A DNA stretch of 64,000 nucleotides from Promethearchaeia archaeon (lineage in GTDB: Archaea; Asgardarchaeota; Lokiarchaeia; Sigyniarchaeales; SOKP01), in assembly GCA_029856045.1 (NCBI GenBank), contig JAHQWG010000016.1:313921-377920 (forward strand), written 5' to 3'. Numbering within the stretch: the stretch's first letter is position 1; each line of letters begins with the position of its first letter. A program made the position numbers and the translations under genes. This document shows, in pieces, positions 17,628-26,571 of this stretch. Below the pieces are notes generated by a model. The model made no database searches and was not told where the DNA came from. It saw only the letters and a program-made list of their open reading frames with translations.

Positions 17628-19553
17628 ATGACAGGATATAATTATAAAGAACTTGGGTTAAAATGCGGAATAGAGGTTCACCAGCAGTTAGATTCAAAAA
17701 CTAAATTATTTTGTAGATGTCCCAGTGAATTACAAGGTAGCAGGCCTCTTGATTTTACGATTCTTAGATATATGAGACCAGTTCTAGGAGAGATGGGTGA
17801 ATATGATGAAGCTATGCTTACAGAATATTCAAAGGGAATGACAATTATATATGAAGGCTACAATGATTTGATTTGTACTTATGAGCTAGATGAAACCCCT
17901 CCATTTGAATGTAATCCAGAAGCTATTAATATTGCCCTAATGATTGCCTCTCTTTTAAAAATGACTATAATCAATGAATTACATATCTCACGCAAAAATT
18001 ATCTTGATGGAAGTGTCCCATGTGGTTTTCAAAGAACTACAGTAGTTGCAACCGATGGAGAAATAATTTTAGGAAGTGGAAAAACAATAGGATTAGACTT
18101 TATTTGTTTAGAAGAAGATGCTGCAAGGAAGATCAAAACAGAAAATAAAATTCAATATTTTCGATTAGATCGATTAGGTATTCCTCTTGTTGAAATTACT
18201 ACCAAACCTGATATTTTTACTCCACAAGAAGCTCGAGACTGTGCAGAACGTATTGGATTACTTCTTTGGGGAACGGGGAAGGTAAAAACTATCTTAGGCT
18301 CCATAAGACAGGATTTAAATATTAGTATTGAAAGAGGGACCCGTATTGAAATTAAAGGAGTCCAAAAATTAGATTGGTTTAAACCTTTAATTAATAATGA
18401 AATATCTCGACAATTGACATTAATCGAAATTGCGGATAAATTAAACAAAAAAGAAGCAAAAAAAGAAGATATCAAAGAAGATATTGTTGATCTCTCTAAA
18501 GAATTAAAGAGTACTAAGTGTGGTTTTGTAAATAATGGTATAAAATCAGGTAAAAAATTATTTGGAATAAATTTACCTGGATTTGGTGGGATATTTGGTA
18601 TTGAACTCCAACCAAATAGAAGATTTGGAACTGAGATTGCAAATAAAGTTAAAATAATCTCCGGACTTAAAGGTCTCATTCATTCTGATGAGAGTTTAAG
18701 GGAATATGGGTTTTCAGATAAAGAAATAGATATTATTAAAAACAAATTAAACACAAAAGATTCTGATTGTTTTGTATTAGTTTTAGGAAAAGAGAAAAAC
18801 GTTAAAAAAGCAATGGATGTAATAATTAAAAGAATTAAATTAGCATTTAAAGGAGTTCCTAGCGAAACACGAAGAGCCTTGGAAGATGGAAATACTGAAT
18901 TTCTTAGAGAATTACATGGAGGTGCTCGCCTATACCCAGATACGGATTCTAAAGCAATTACTATAACTAAGGATAGAATTAAAAAGATTCAACAAGTTCT
19001 GCCAGAATATCCGTGGGATTTGATGAAGAGATATTCTGAAGAGTTTAAAATTAAAGAACGATCCATAAAGGACCTTATTTTTGAAGGAAAATTAAAATTA
19101 TTTGAAGACTTGATTAAAATCTATAAAGAAAATCCTACTCTTATAATTACTACATTATTAGAGACGATAAAAGCCTTAAAAAGGGATGGAACAAAGGTGA
19201 ACAATCTTACTGATAAGCATTTTATTGATCTATTCACTTCATTAAAAAATAATGAGATTAGTAAAGAAGCTATTGAAGATATTCTAATTAAACTTTCCAA
19301 CTCTCCGAATATAAGTTTAAAAGAAGCAAAAGAACAATTAAAAATAATCAAGCTTTCAGACGATGATTTGATCAAATCAATTCAAAAAATCATCAATAAA
19401 GAAGTAGAACTAATTAGAAAAAGTGAAATGAGAGCTTTTGGCCCTTTAATGGGAGAAGTGATGAAAGAGGTAAGAGGAAAGATTGATGGCAAAATTGTTG
19501 CTGAAAAATTAAAAGAAGCAATTATAAATAAATTAGAGGAGTTAAAAAAATGA
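17628..19553 (+). CDS. gatE: Glutamyl-tRNA(Gln) amidotransferase subunit E
   Basis: Archaea-specific subunit that, with GatD, converts Glu-tRNA(Gln) to Gln-tRNA(Gln). The N-terminus has the GatB/E signature CGIEVHQQLDSKTKLFCRCPS, followed by LDGSVPCGFQRT and the phosphorylation core RLDRLGIPLVEI. A GAD-like insert and the C-terminal GatB/Yqey tail (MRAFGPLMGEVMKEVRGKIDG) are present. Total length of ~641 residues is typical. The ATG at 17628 is preferred, but an in-frame TTG at 17622 is also possible. It overlaps gatD by four bases (ATGA). Confidence 0.95.
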   Translation: MTGYNYKELGLKCGIEVHQQLDSKTKLFCRCPSELQGSRPLDFTILRYMRPVLGEMGEYDEAMLTEYSKGMTIIYEGYNDLICTYELDETPPFECNPEAINIALMIASLLKMTIINELHISRKNYLDGSVPCGFQRTTVVATDGEIILGSGKTIGLDFICLEEDAARKIKTENKIQYFRLDRLGIPLVEITTKPDIFTPQEARDCAERIGLLLWGTGKVKTILGSIRQDLNISIERGTRIEIKGVQKLDWFKPLINNEISRQLTLIEIADKLNKKEAKKEDIKEDIVDLSKELKSTKCGFVNNGIKSGKKLFGINLPGFGGIFGIELQPNRRFGTEIANKVKIISGLKGLIHSDESLREYGFSDKEIDIIKNKLNTKDSDCFVLVLGKEKNVKKAMDVIIKRIKLAFKGVPSETRRALEDGNTEFLRELHGGARLYPDTDSKAITITKDRIKKIQQVLPEYPWDLMKRYSEEFKIKERSIKDLIFEGKLKLFEDLIKIYKENPTLIITTLLETIKALKRDGTKVNNLTDKHFIDLFTSLKNNEISKEAIEDILIKLSNSPNISLKEAKEQLKIIKLSDDDLIKSIQKIINKEVELIRKSEMRAFGPLMGEVMKEVRGKIDGKIVAEKLKEAIINKLEELKK

Positions 19554-20908
19554 GTAAAAATCAAAATAATGAAAAATATCCTGGATATTCTAAAGACGCA
19601 ATAGATATTTTAGAAAAATTTGGTGCAAAAATCTGGTCAATTATTGAAATAAAAACAGAAACTACCAGATATAAAGGTATTTTACTCCCCCGATCCAAGT
19701 ATTCAGAACCGGGATTGATCGAAATTAAATTAGAAAATGGTTATAATATTGGAGTTAAAATATCAAAAGATATAGAAATCAAAATTCTTGGTAATCGTGA
19801 AGGAAAATATAAAATACCTGAAAAAACATTTCCTATAAATAAAAAATTACCAAATATCAAGCTTTTTGGTACTGGTGGAACTGTTGCAGCTAGACTTGAT
19901 TATACAACTGGTGCTGTTATTCCTGCCTTCACACCAGGAGAATTATTCAGTGCAGTTCCAGAACTAGCAGATATCTGCAATTTAGACACTGAAATTGTCT
20001 TTGAAATTCTTTCGGAAGATATGAAACCAAGTTATTGGCAAATGTTGGCGGAAAAGGTAAAAAAGGAAGCAAATGCCGGTATCGATGGAATTATTATTGG
20101 ACATGGAACAGATACTATGAGCTTCACGTCTGCGGCTTTATCTTTTATGCTTAAAGATTTATCCATACCAGTCGTATTAGTTGGGAGTCAAAGAAGTAGT
20201 GATCGTCCATCTTCAGATTCTGCATTAAATTTAATTAATGCTGCAACTGTCGCAGCTAAATCTGACTTAGCAGAAGTAGTTGTATGTATGTTGGGTTCCT
20301 CATCTCATAAATACGGACTCATTCATAGAGGTACACGTGTAAGAAAAATGCACACCTCCTATAGACACACATTCAGAACGATTGGAAATATTCCTTTAGG
20401 AAAGGTGGAAAATGGAAAAATAACCATGTTTCAAACCGATTATCAAAAAAGAACAAAATCTGAAACCAAAACAATTTCAAAATTTGAAGAAAAAATTGGA
20501 TTAATTTATTCCTATCCGGGAATGACAAATGATATTATTAATTTTTATATAGATAAAAAATATAGAGGAATAGTTCTTGCTGGAACTGGTTTAGGCCATA
20601 CCTCAACATATATATTTGATTCAATTAAGAGAGCAATTGAAGAAGGAATAATAATTTTAATGGTCTCTCAATGTCTTAATGGTTTTGTAGGAATGGATGT
20701 TTATTCTACAGGAAGAAATTTAACTCAATTAGGAGTTATTCCTGGTAAAAACTTGTTACCTGAAGTTGCTTACGTAAAACTCGGATGGGTATTAGGGCAA
20801 ACTCAAAATCCCGATGAAATAAAAAATTTATTGTTAAAAAATATTGCAGGAGAATTTTTAGAAAGAGAGATCCCAATCGCTTTTAATTATAATGCTGATG
20901 AATTATAA
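19550..20908 (+). CDS. gatD: Glutamyl-tRNA(Gln) amidotransferase subunit D
   Basis: L-asparaginase-like glutaminase subunit that supplies ammonia to GatE. Residues ~1-90 form the small beta-barrel AnsA-like domain unique to GatD. The asparaginase domain has the first catalytic threonine in LFGTGGTVAAR and the second in IIGHGTDTMSFTSAAL. VVLVGSQRSSDRPSSDSALNL and the late SQCLNGFVGMDVYSTG are also typical. The length of 452 residues is normal. The four-base overlap with gatE suggests equimolar synthesis. Confidence 0.95.
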   Translation: MSKNQNNEKYPGYSKDAIDILEKFGAKIWSIIEIKTETTRYKGILLPRSKYSEPGLIEIKLENGYNIGVKISKDIEIKILGNREGKYKIPEKTFPINKKLPNIKLFGTGGTVAARLDYTTGAVIPAFTPGELFSAVPELADICNLDTEIVFEILSEDMKPSYWQMLAEKVKKEANAGIDGIIIGHGTDTMSFTSAALSFMLKDLSIPVVLVGSQRSSDRPSSDSALNLINAATVAAKSDLAEVVVCMLGSSSHKYGLIHRGTRVRKMHTSYRHTFRTIGNIPLGKVENGKITMFQTDYQKRTKSETKTISKFEEKIGLIYSYPGMTNDIINFYIDKKYRGIVLAGTGLGHTSTYIFDSIKRAIEEGIIILMVSQCLNGFVGMDVYSTGRNLTQLGVIPGKNLLPEVAYVKLGWVLGQTQNPDEIKNLLLKNIAGEFLEREIPIAFNYNADEL

Positions 20909-20950
20909 AAAAATAAACATAAAACATAAAAATTTTGTAATATTTTACTT

Positions 20951-20960
20951 TTTTATATTT
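20951..20960 (+). promoter_or_regulatory. Putative TATA box for rpl2
   Basis: TTTTATATTT lies about 40 bases before the rpl2 ATG, in the 92-base spacer after gatD. This is compatible with an archaeal promoter and a short leader. Confidence 0.35.
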
Positions 20961-21000
20961 TTAAGCAGTTATTAAAAATAAACGAACGTTGTGTAATTAG

Positions 21001-21720
21001 ATGGGAAAACGAATTTTAGTTCAGCGTAAAGGACGTGGAGGCTTAAATTTTCGAAGCCCTAGCCATAAACATATTGGATCGGTCCATTATCGTAATATTA
21101 TAGACAGAAATGATGTAAAGAAATTCAAAATTATCGAATTACTTCATTCTCCTGGAAGAGGAGCTCCGGTTGCTAGAGTGAGATATAATGATGGAGAAGT
21201 TCATTTGTTCCTTCCTCCAGAAGGTATTTTTGTAGGTGACGAATTTACTCATGGAGCTGGAGGAAAAATTGAAGTTGGTAATGTAATTCCAATTAAGGAC
21301 GCCCCTCTTGGAACTTATGTATTTAACATAGAATCAACACCTTTTGATGGAGGAAAATTCATTAGATCTTCAGGAACTACAGGAAATATTATAGGACACT
21401 CAAAAAACTCAACAGAAATACAATTCCCTTCAAAAAAAAAGCGTTTATTTAATGATAATTGCTTATGTACGATAGGAATCGTCGCGGGTGGTGGTAGAAC
21501 TGAAAAACCATTCGTGAAAGCTGGAAATAAATACCACTATATAAAACCTAAAGCTAAAAAGTGGCCAATTACTCGAGGTGTAGCCATGAATGCGGTGTCA
21601 CATCCTCACGGAGGTGGTGCAAAACAGGGACCTGGAGGTCCAACCACAATTTCTCGTAATGCTCCTCCAGGAAGGAAAGTTGGATTAATTGCAGCAAGAA
21701 GATCTGGTCGTAGAAAATAA
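21001..21720 (+). CDS. rpl2: Large ribosomal subunit protein uL2
   Basis: uL2 lies near the peptidyl transferase centre and bridges the subunits. The 239 residues match archaeal L2: N-terminal MGKRILVQRKGRGG, the SPGRGAPVARV segment, and the C-terminal RNA-binding motif VAMNAVSHPHGGG with the functionally important histidine. In most archaea rpl2 sits inside the S10 operon between rpl23 and rps19. Here it stands alone between gatD and a convergent acyl-CoA synthetase, so it appears relocated. Confidence 0.97.
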   Translation: MGKRILVQRKGRGGLNFRSPSHKHIGSVHYRNIIDRNDVKKFKIIELLHSPGRGAPVARVRYNDGEVHLFLPPEGIFVGDEFTHGAGGKIEVGNVIPIKDAPLGTYVFNIESTPFDGGKFIRSSGTTGNIIGHSKNSTEIQFPSKKKRLFNDNCLCTIGIVAGGGRTEKPFVKAGNKYHYIKPKAKKWPITRGVAMNAVSHPHGGGAKQGPGGPTTISRNAPPGRKVGLIAARRSGRRK

Positions 21721-21760
21721 AATAAATAAATAATTTTATATTTATTAAAAATCTAGGATA

Positions 21761-23470
21761 TTATTTCGTTTCTTCTCGAAGCGCCCTTTTTAACACTTTA
21801 CCTACTGTAGTTAGCGGAAGTTCGTCTCGAAATTCCCAAATTTTCGGATTCTCGTATTTCGAAAGATTTTTATTGCCATATTCCTTTATATCTTCTTTTA
21901 TTGAATCAGTTAATTGAACACCTTCTTTAAGTTTAACAACCGCCTTCACAATTTCACTCCCAGGTCGGTCTGGATCCTTAATCCCAATGATAGCAACGAG
22001 TTCAATATCAGGATGTTTAACTAAAATATCTTCAACATGAACGCTGTATACTTTATAACCACTTACAATTAACATATCTTTTGTACGATCTACAATTTTA
22101 AGATATCCCTCTTCATCCATTACTCCAACATCACCTGTGTGAAACCAATTATCGATAATTGTTTGTGCATTTGCTTCAGGTTTCTCATAATATCCTCTAG
22201 TTACTTGTGGTCCTCTGCAGATTATTTCCCCAGGTTCCCCGATCCCAACTTGTTCACCTGTTTCTATATCAATGAGCCGGATATCAGTATCAGACACTGG
22301 TAATCCAACAGTGCCAATTTTTTTTTTCCCAAAATAAGGATTCATTGTAAGAATGGGTGAAGTCTCGGTCATGCCGTATACTTCTAAGACTTTATTTCCA
22401 GCTTCCATTTTTTTTTCATAGTCGATAATAGCTTCTGCTGGAAATGGTGCTGCTCCCGATACATAAATCTTAACATTGTCTAATACTGATCTAGGAATCT
22501 TTTTTCTTTTTGGATTATTCATTATCATGAGATATAATGTCGGTACATTGCAAATAATAGTAGGTTTTTTATCAATCATTTCTTCGATTAAATGATCAGT
22601 ATCTCTTGGATTTGCAATTAATACTTGGGGATTTGAGACCCATACGGAAATCATACAAAATGCTAATCCCGCCAAATGAAAATAAGGGAAGGCAGATAAA
22701 AATACATCCTTACCAACTTCTACCGGTACCCAATTTGAGATCTGGGTCATGTTTGAAATTATATTAGCATGTGTAAGTTCTGTCCCCTTTGGGTATCCAG
22801 TTGTCCCTCCGGTATATTGTAAAAGTGCTAAATCATTATTTACGTCAATCGAGACTTCCTTCACATCAATAAGTGTATTCATTACATCTTGAAATGGGAT
22901 AACTTTCTTTCCTGGAAAAGGTTTCACTTTGCCTTTTGGAATCTTTTTTAATAATTTCCCAAGGAATACTACAAATTTTGAAAGCCCCATATATTCTGAA
23001 ATATTCATATGTATTATAATCTCGAGGTTTGGTACTTTATCCAGGACTTTTTCAAGTACTTTTTCATAAATTGCATCTAAAGTTACAATAACCTTTGCCT
23101 TACTGTCATTTAACTGATATGTGATTTCTTCCTCACTTAAAAGGAACGAACAACCCGATGCCACTCCACCAGCTAATAACGTTCCAAAGTGTGCAATTAG
23201 ATATTGAGGACAATTTGGTAAATTAATAGCAACAACATCACCTTTCTTTAATCCATTTTGTTGCAAAAATGTAGCAAATTTATGAACAAACTCTCGAAGT
23301 TCTTTAAAAGTAATTTCTCTCTTCATGAACCAACATGCAGGCTGATCAGGAAATTTTGCCATTCCCTCATCAAAAGTTTTGCCAAGACTTTCAGTGGAAT
23401 ATTCCAAACTTGGTTTGACTGTTTCATCGTAGCTTTTAATCCAAATTTTTTCATCATACGCAGATGGAAT
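21761..23470 (-). CDS. AMP-forming acyl-CoA synthetase, apparent ATT start
   Basis: Activates a carboxylic acid, probably medium or long chain, to its CoA ester via an acyl-adenylate. Motifs seen are the P-loop-like LLQYTGGTTGYPKGTELTH, VYGMTETSPI, the hinge region WFHTGDVGVMDEEGYLKIVDRTKDM, and the late catalytic lysine in LTTVGKVLKR. The nearest standard start (TTG 23407) would cut off a natural N-terminus. In-frame codons upstream encode PSAYDEKIWIKSYDETVKPS, typical of the family. No ATG, GTG or TTG exists there, but an ATT at 23470 sits six bases after GGTGA. This gives 569 residues. Confidence 0.88.
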   Translation of the reverse strand: MPSAYDEKIWIKSYDETVKPSLEYSTESLGKTFDEGMAKFPDQPACWFMKREITFKELREFVHKFATFLQQNGLKKGDVVAINLPNCPQYLIAHFGTLLAGGVASGCSFLLSEEEITYQLNDSKAKVIVTLDAIYEKVLEKVLDKVPNLEIIIHMNISEYMGLSKFVVFLGKLLKKIPKGKVKPFPGKKVIPFQDVMNTLIDVKEVSIDVNNDLALLQYTGGTTGYPKGTELTHANIISNMTQISNWVPVEVGKDVFLSAFPYFHLAGLAFCMISVWVSNPQVLIANPRDTDHLIEEMIDKKPTIICNVPTLYLMIMNNPKRKKIPRSVLDNVKIYVSGAAPFPAEAIIDYEKKMEAGNKVLEVYGMTETSPILTMNPYFGKKKIGTVGLPVSDTDIRLIDIETGEQVGIGEPGEIICRGPQVTRGYYEKPEANAQTIIDNWFHTGDVGVMDEEGYLKIVDRTKDMLIVSGYKVYSVHVEDILVKHPDIELVAIIGIKDPDRPGSEIVKAVVKLKEGVQLTDSIKEDIKEYGNKNLSKYENPKIWEFRDELPLTTVGKVLKRALREETK

Positions 23471-23476
23471 TTCAAT

Positions 23477-23481
23477 TCACC
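23477..23481 (-). promoter_or_regulatory. Ribosome binding site GGTGA pointing to an ATT start
   Basis: GGTGA on the minus strand ends six bases before the ATT at 23470. The same motif and spacing precede other non-ATG starts in this window, such as the rhomboid-like protein at 5622 and the STAS protein at 63009. Confidence 0.5.
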
Positions 23482-23679
23482 AAAATTACTGATTTTTTAT
23501 AATGAAAAAGATATATGTCTTATTAATATTTAAAATCATTCGTTAAATGGTTAAAAAATGACGAATTATATAAACTCCATCCATTACTATTTGACCATTT
23601 CAAAAATAATAATAAAAAAAATGCAAATTATTTTACAAATAAATACTACTACTATTAAAGGATAAAAAAAAATTAAAAA

Positions 23680-25173
23680 TTAGATTTTATAGATGGGATA
23701 AAATTTTTTCTCTAAATAATCAATGAAATATTTAGAGTCTAAATCTTCTCCAGTTACTTTCTTTAATAAATCACGTGGTTCATAAATTTTACCATACTGA
23801 TGAATATTTTCTCGTAAATAAGAAAGCAACGTTGAAAAGTGTCCTTTTTCAAATTCTTCTGGAAGATTTGGCTGTTTTTCTAACACTTTTGAATAGATTT
23901 GGGCACCATAGAGATTTCCCAAAGCATACGTAGGAAAGTAACCAAAACCTCCTCCTGACCAATGAACATCTTGTAAAACGCCATTTGCATCGTCAGAGGG
24001 TTTTATACCTAATAACTCCTCCATTTTTCGATTCCATATTTGAGGTAATTCTGAAGCCAAAATATCTTCACCGATGAGCTTCTTCTCAATTTCATACCTA
24101 AGAATTATATGTAAAGAATAGGTTACCTCATCAGCTTCAACTCTAATTAATGAGGGTTGAACTGAATTAATCGAGCGATAAAATTCCTCTTCAGGAAAAT
24201 TCTTAAGGTTTTCTGGAAAATATTTTTTTAAAATTGGATACCAATATTTCCAAAATTCCCGGCTACGTCCCACTATATTCTCCCATAATCTTGATTGAGA
24301 CTCATGAATTCCAGATGAAGTCCCTTCGGCGAGTATAGTGTCATGTATTTCCTTCTTAAAGCCCATTTCATACAATGCATGACCACATTCATGAATAGTT
24401 CCAAAAAGACATGCTGGTAGGAACTTTTCCCAAATACGAGTAGTAATTCTTGTATCTGTCGATGATAACGATGTTGTAAAAGGATGAGTTGATTTATCTT
24501 GACGACCAAACTCAAAACTATAATTTAACTTTTTAAGTACTTCAACGCTAAAATCCCATTGTTTTTCTGGATCATAATATTTTTTAAGAATTTCTTGGTT
24601 AGGTTTATCACTTGATGAATCAAGCTTTTTAATTATTCTTATCAAATGTGATTTTAAATCATTAAAAATTTTTAAAATCCAATCAGATTTAGCACCCGGC
24701 TCAAATTCATCAAGCATTGTATCATAACGTGTTGGTCCAATGTCAATTTTATCAGATTCTTGCTGTTTTAATGAAACTAATTTTTCTAATACTGGTTTAA
24801 ACATTTTAAAATCGTTTTTGGCTCTTGCTTTTTCCCACGTTTTATGCCCAATAGTGGTTGTTTTAGCTATTTCCTTCACTAATTCGTTAGGAACTCTTAC
24901 TGCCCTATCATATTCTCTTCTTGCTTCTCTAAGCATCGCAACATCAATTAAACTTGGGTTGGATAATCCTTCAGCCTTCTTTATTATTTCTGCTGTCTTA
25001 TCAGAAACCAATTTTTCGTGAATAATTCCCTCAAGCAAAGCAATTTGTTCACCTCGACCCTGACTTGCACCTGGAGGCATATATACTTGCATATCCCATC
25101 CTAATAAGTAAGCAATATATTTTAAACGTACAATTTCAGTAAAATGTTCGCGCAATTTTTTTATCGGATCCAT
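23680..25173 (-). CDS. Thermostable-type carboxypeptidase, peptidase family M32
   Basis: Zinc (or cobalt) metallocarboxypeptidase of the Taq/Pfu type, cytoplasmic and mostly helical, that removes C-terminal residues from peptides. The metal site HECGH is at 261-265 within FGTIHECGHALYEMG. The downstream GTSSGIHESQSRLWEN supplies the third ligand and is a strong M32 signature. N-terminal GWDMQVYMPPGASQGRGEQIA is also characteristic. At 497 residues it is full length. It starts at ATG, 57 bases downstream of the tRNA-Lys gene on the same strand, with no functional link apparent. Confidence 0.95.
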   Translation of the reverse strand: MDPIKKLREHFTEIVRLKYIAYLLGWDMQVYMPPGASQGRGEQIALLEGIIHEKLVSDKTAEIIKKAEGLSNPSLIDVAMLREARREYDRAVRVPNELVKEIAKTTTIGHKTWEKARAKNDFKMFKPVLEKLVSLKQQESDKIDIGPTRYDTMLDEFEPGAKSDWILKIFNDLKSHLIRIIKKLDSSSDKPNQEILKKYYDPEKQWDFSVEVLKKLNYSFEFGRQDKSTHPFTTSLSSTDTRITTRIWEKFLPACLFGTIHECGHALYEMGFKKEIHDTILAEGTSSGIHESQSRLWENIVGRSREFWKYWYPILKKYFPENLKNFPEEEFYRSINSVQPSLIRVEADEVTYSLHIILRYEIEKKLIGEDILASELPQIWNRKMEELLGIKPSDDANGVLQDVHWSGGGFGYFPTYALGNLYGAQIYSKVLEKQPNLPEEFEKGHFSTLLSYLRENIHQYGKIYEPRDLLKKVTGEDLDSKYFIDYLEKKFYPIYKI

Positions 25174-25230
25174 AATATTAACCTTTAAGAATGTTATTTA
25201 AAAGATTGTATTATTAAATTCGGTTTATGA

Positions 25231-25333
25231 GGGCTATGGGGGATATCCTAAAAAGAGCGAGATGCCCTTCTTGTTCGAACCCCCGACCGACGGATTAAGA
25301 GTCCGCTGCGCTACCTGACTGCGCTAATAGCCC
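25231..25333 (-). tRNA. tRNA-Lys(CTT) with a 30-nt intron in the T-loop
   Basis: The acceptor GGGCTAT pairs with ATAGCCC, the D-arm is GCGC/GCGC, and the anticodon arm GCGGA/TCCGT encloses loop CTCTTAA (anticodon CTT). The T-stem GGGGG pairs with CCCCC, but the T-loop is split. 5' exon 25274-25333 ends TTCGAA, intron 25244-25273, 3' exon 25231-25243. The joined tRNA is 73 nt. The junction folds as a bulge-helix-bulge: outer T-stem, central helix UUCG/AGGA (one G-U, one G-A), three-base bulges AAC and UAU, and an inner 9-bp helix AAGAAGGGC/GCUCUUUUU with a 5-base loop. Cutting after the second base of each bulge gives a correct seven-base T-loop. Confidence 0.88.
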
Positions 25334-25351
25334 ATTTATTTCCAATTGAAC

Positions 25352-25432
25352 GCAGATGGAGGGATTTGAACCCCCGAGCGCTTGCGCGCACTGGCTCTCA
25401 AGGCCAGCGTCTTACCACTAGGCTACATCTGC
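25352..25432 (-). tRNA. tRNA-Ser(TGA)
   Basis: An 81-nt cloverleaf with acceptor GCAGATG/CATCTGC, anticodon stem CTGGC/GCCAG enclosing CTTGAGA (anticodon TGA), a long class II variable arm (TGCGCGCAAGCGC region), and T-arm GGGGG-TTCAAAT-CCCTC. No intron is seen. It lies 18 bases upstream of tRNA-Lys on the same strand, so the two are probably co-transcribed. Confidence 0.93.
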
Positions 25433-25545
25433 ATTTACTTAAAATTAATAATAACTTAAATTAATTTTTCTTTTTTTTCAAATCTCTGATAAGGAAATTA
25501 GTGTTAAGATTACCAGTCCTTAAAAAAGAATATTTTGTATTTTTT

Positions 25546-26421
25546 CTATTTATCCTTTTTCTCTTTTTTTCTCTTTTTTGCATTCTTCTGCTGTTCTATT
25601 ATGACATTACTTATAAATTGCGTTGTAGAATATGCAGATTCTGCTTCTCCAAGAGATATATCCTTTATGTCTTCAATTTGTGCTTCTTCTTCTGTAAATC
25701 CCATTTCATCCATTACATATTTTGCCGCACTTGATTTGTGTCTTGATGTTCGTAATTCAGCTCGCTGTAAATAGTAATGACTAGTCATATGTAGGATTGT
25801 TCCACCATCTCCATAAGAAAAAGTAATTACAATAGGTGCTTCTCCGTATTTTTTTTCCATTTCTCTACTGGCTATAAGTACTTTAACTTTTTCTTTATTA
25901 ATTATCATAATTGGATAAGATAAACTCTCTAACCACCAAATGGGGTCAGCATCCGCCTGGAATAAACCTTCGAGAAATTTATTGCTTTTATCTACAACTT
26001 CAACACTTACACAATCATCTCCCGTAGGTCTTTGATTATACTTTACGTATTCAGGAAAAATTTTTTCTAAAACATTCAATAAGGCCCAATCTGTAGTAAA
26101 TAAGAATCCTCCCTTTTTAACAAATTGCTCAATTTTCTGCAGCCCTTTATCATCAATATTTCCAGGACAGTTAATAATTAAAATTTGATCAGGACGTAAA
26201 TTAATCTGATTAACATCATTTGGCTGAATTAATATATAAGGAACTTTTATTAGATCCAATACAAGTTCGATTTTATCATAACTCCCAGCAACAATGATTA
26301 TAGATGATTCTTCAACTTGCTTTAATACCTCTAAATCCATTGGACGCTCTTTTTCCATTCTTTTTTCCATTATTTTAGAAGAAGCTTGATATGCTTTTTT
26401 CATTTTATCATAACTTCCCAA
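25546..26421 (-). CDS. Conserved hypothetical protein, class I glutamine amidotransferase-like fold
   Basis: A 291-residue protein of unknown function. Residues ~40-150 alternate strands and helices like a GATase1/ThuA-type fold: SIIIVAGSYDK, PYILIQPNDV, LIINCPGN, and a FVKKGGFLFTTDWALLNVLEKIFPEY segment typical of trehalose-utilisation/DUF4159-like proteins. No nucleophilic elbow cysteine of an active amidotransferase is evident. A later strand-rich part contains VITFSYGDGGTILHMTSHYY, which resembles the same superfamily. The tail is lysine-rich. It starts at TTG with a GGTG-containing motif just upstream. Confidence 0.6.
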   Translation of the reverse strand: MGSYDKMKKAYQASSKIMEKRMEKERPMDLEVLKQVEESSIIIVAGSYDKIELVLDLIKVPYILIQPNDVNQINLRPDQILIINCPGNIDDKGLQKIEQFVKKGGFLFTTDWALLNVLEKIFPEYVKYNQRPTGDDCVSVEVVDKSNKFLEGLFQADADPIWWLESLSYPIMIINKEKVKVLIASREMEKKYGEAPIVITFSYGDGGTILHMTSHYYLQRAELRTSRHKSSAAKYVMDEMGFTEEEAQIEDIKDISLGEAESAYSTTQFISNVIIEQQKNAKKRKKEKKDK

Positions 26422-26571
26422 AAATCACACCACATTCATTTTATATTACTTTTAATTAATAATTTCTCATATATTTAAAAATCTATTGCTAATTATATTC
26501 AAAATTCTGGATTTCTCTCAAAAATTATTTATTCTATCTTTCATTATCTAAGGTGTAAATGGAGGATTACA

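Noticed and set aside
18152-18679. 175-residue ORF opposite gatE
   Set aside because: Antisense shadow of the GatE coding sequence with no independent signal.
25501-25774. Hydrophobic, phenylalanine-rich small ORFs on the plus strand
   Set aside because: They arise from the lysine-rich tail of the minus-strand gene read in antisense.
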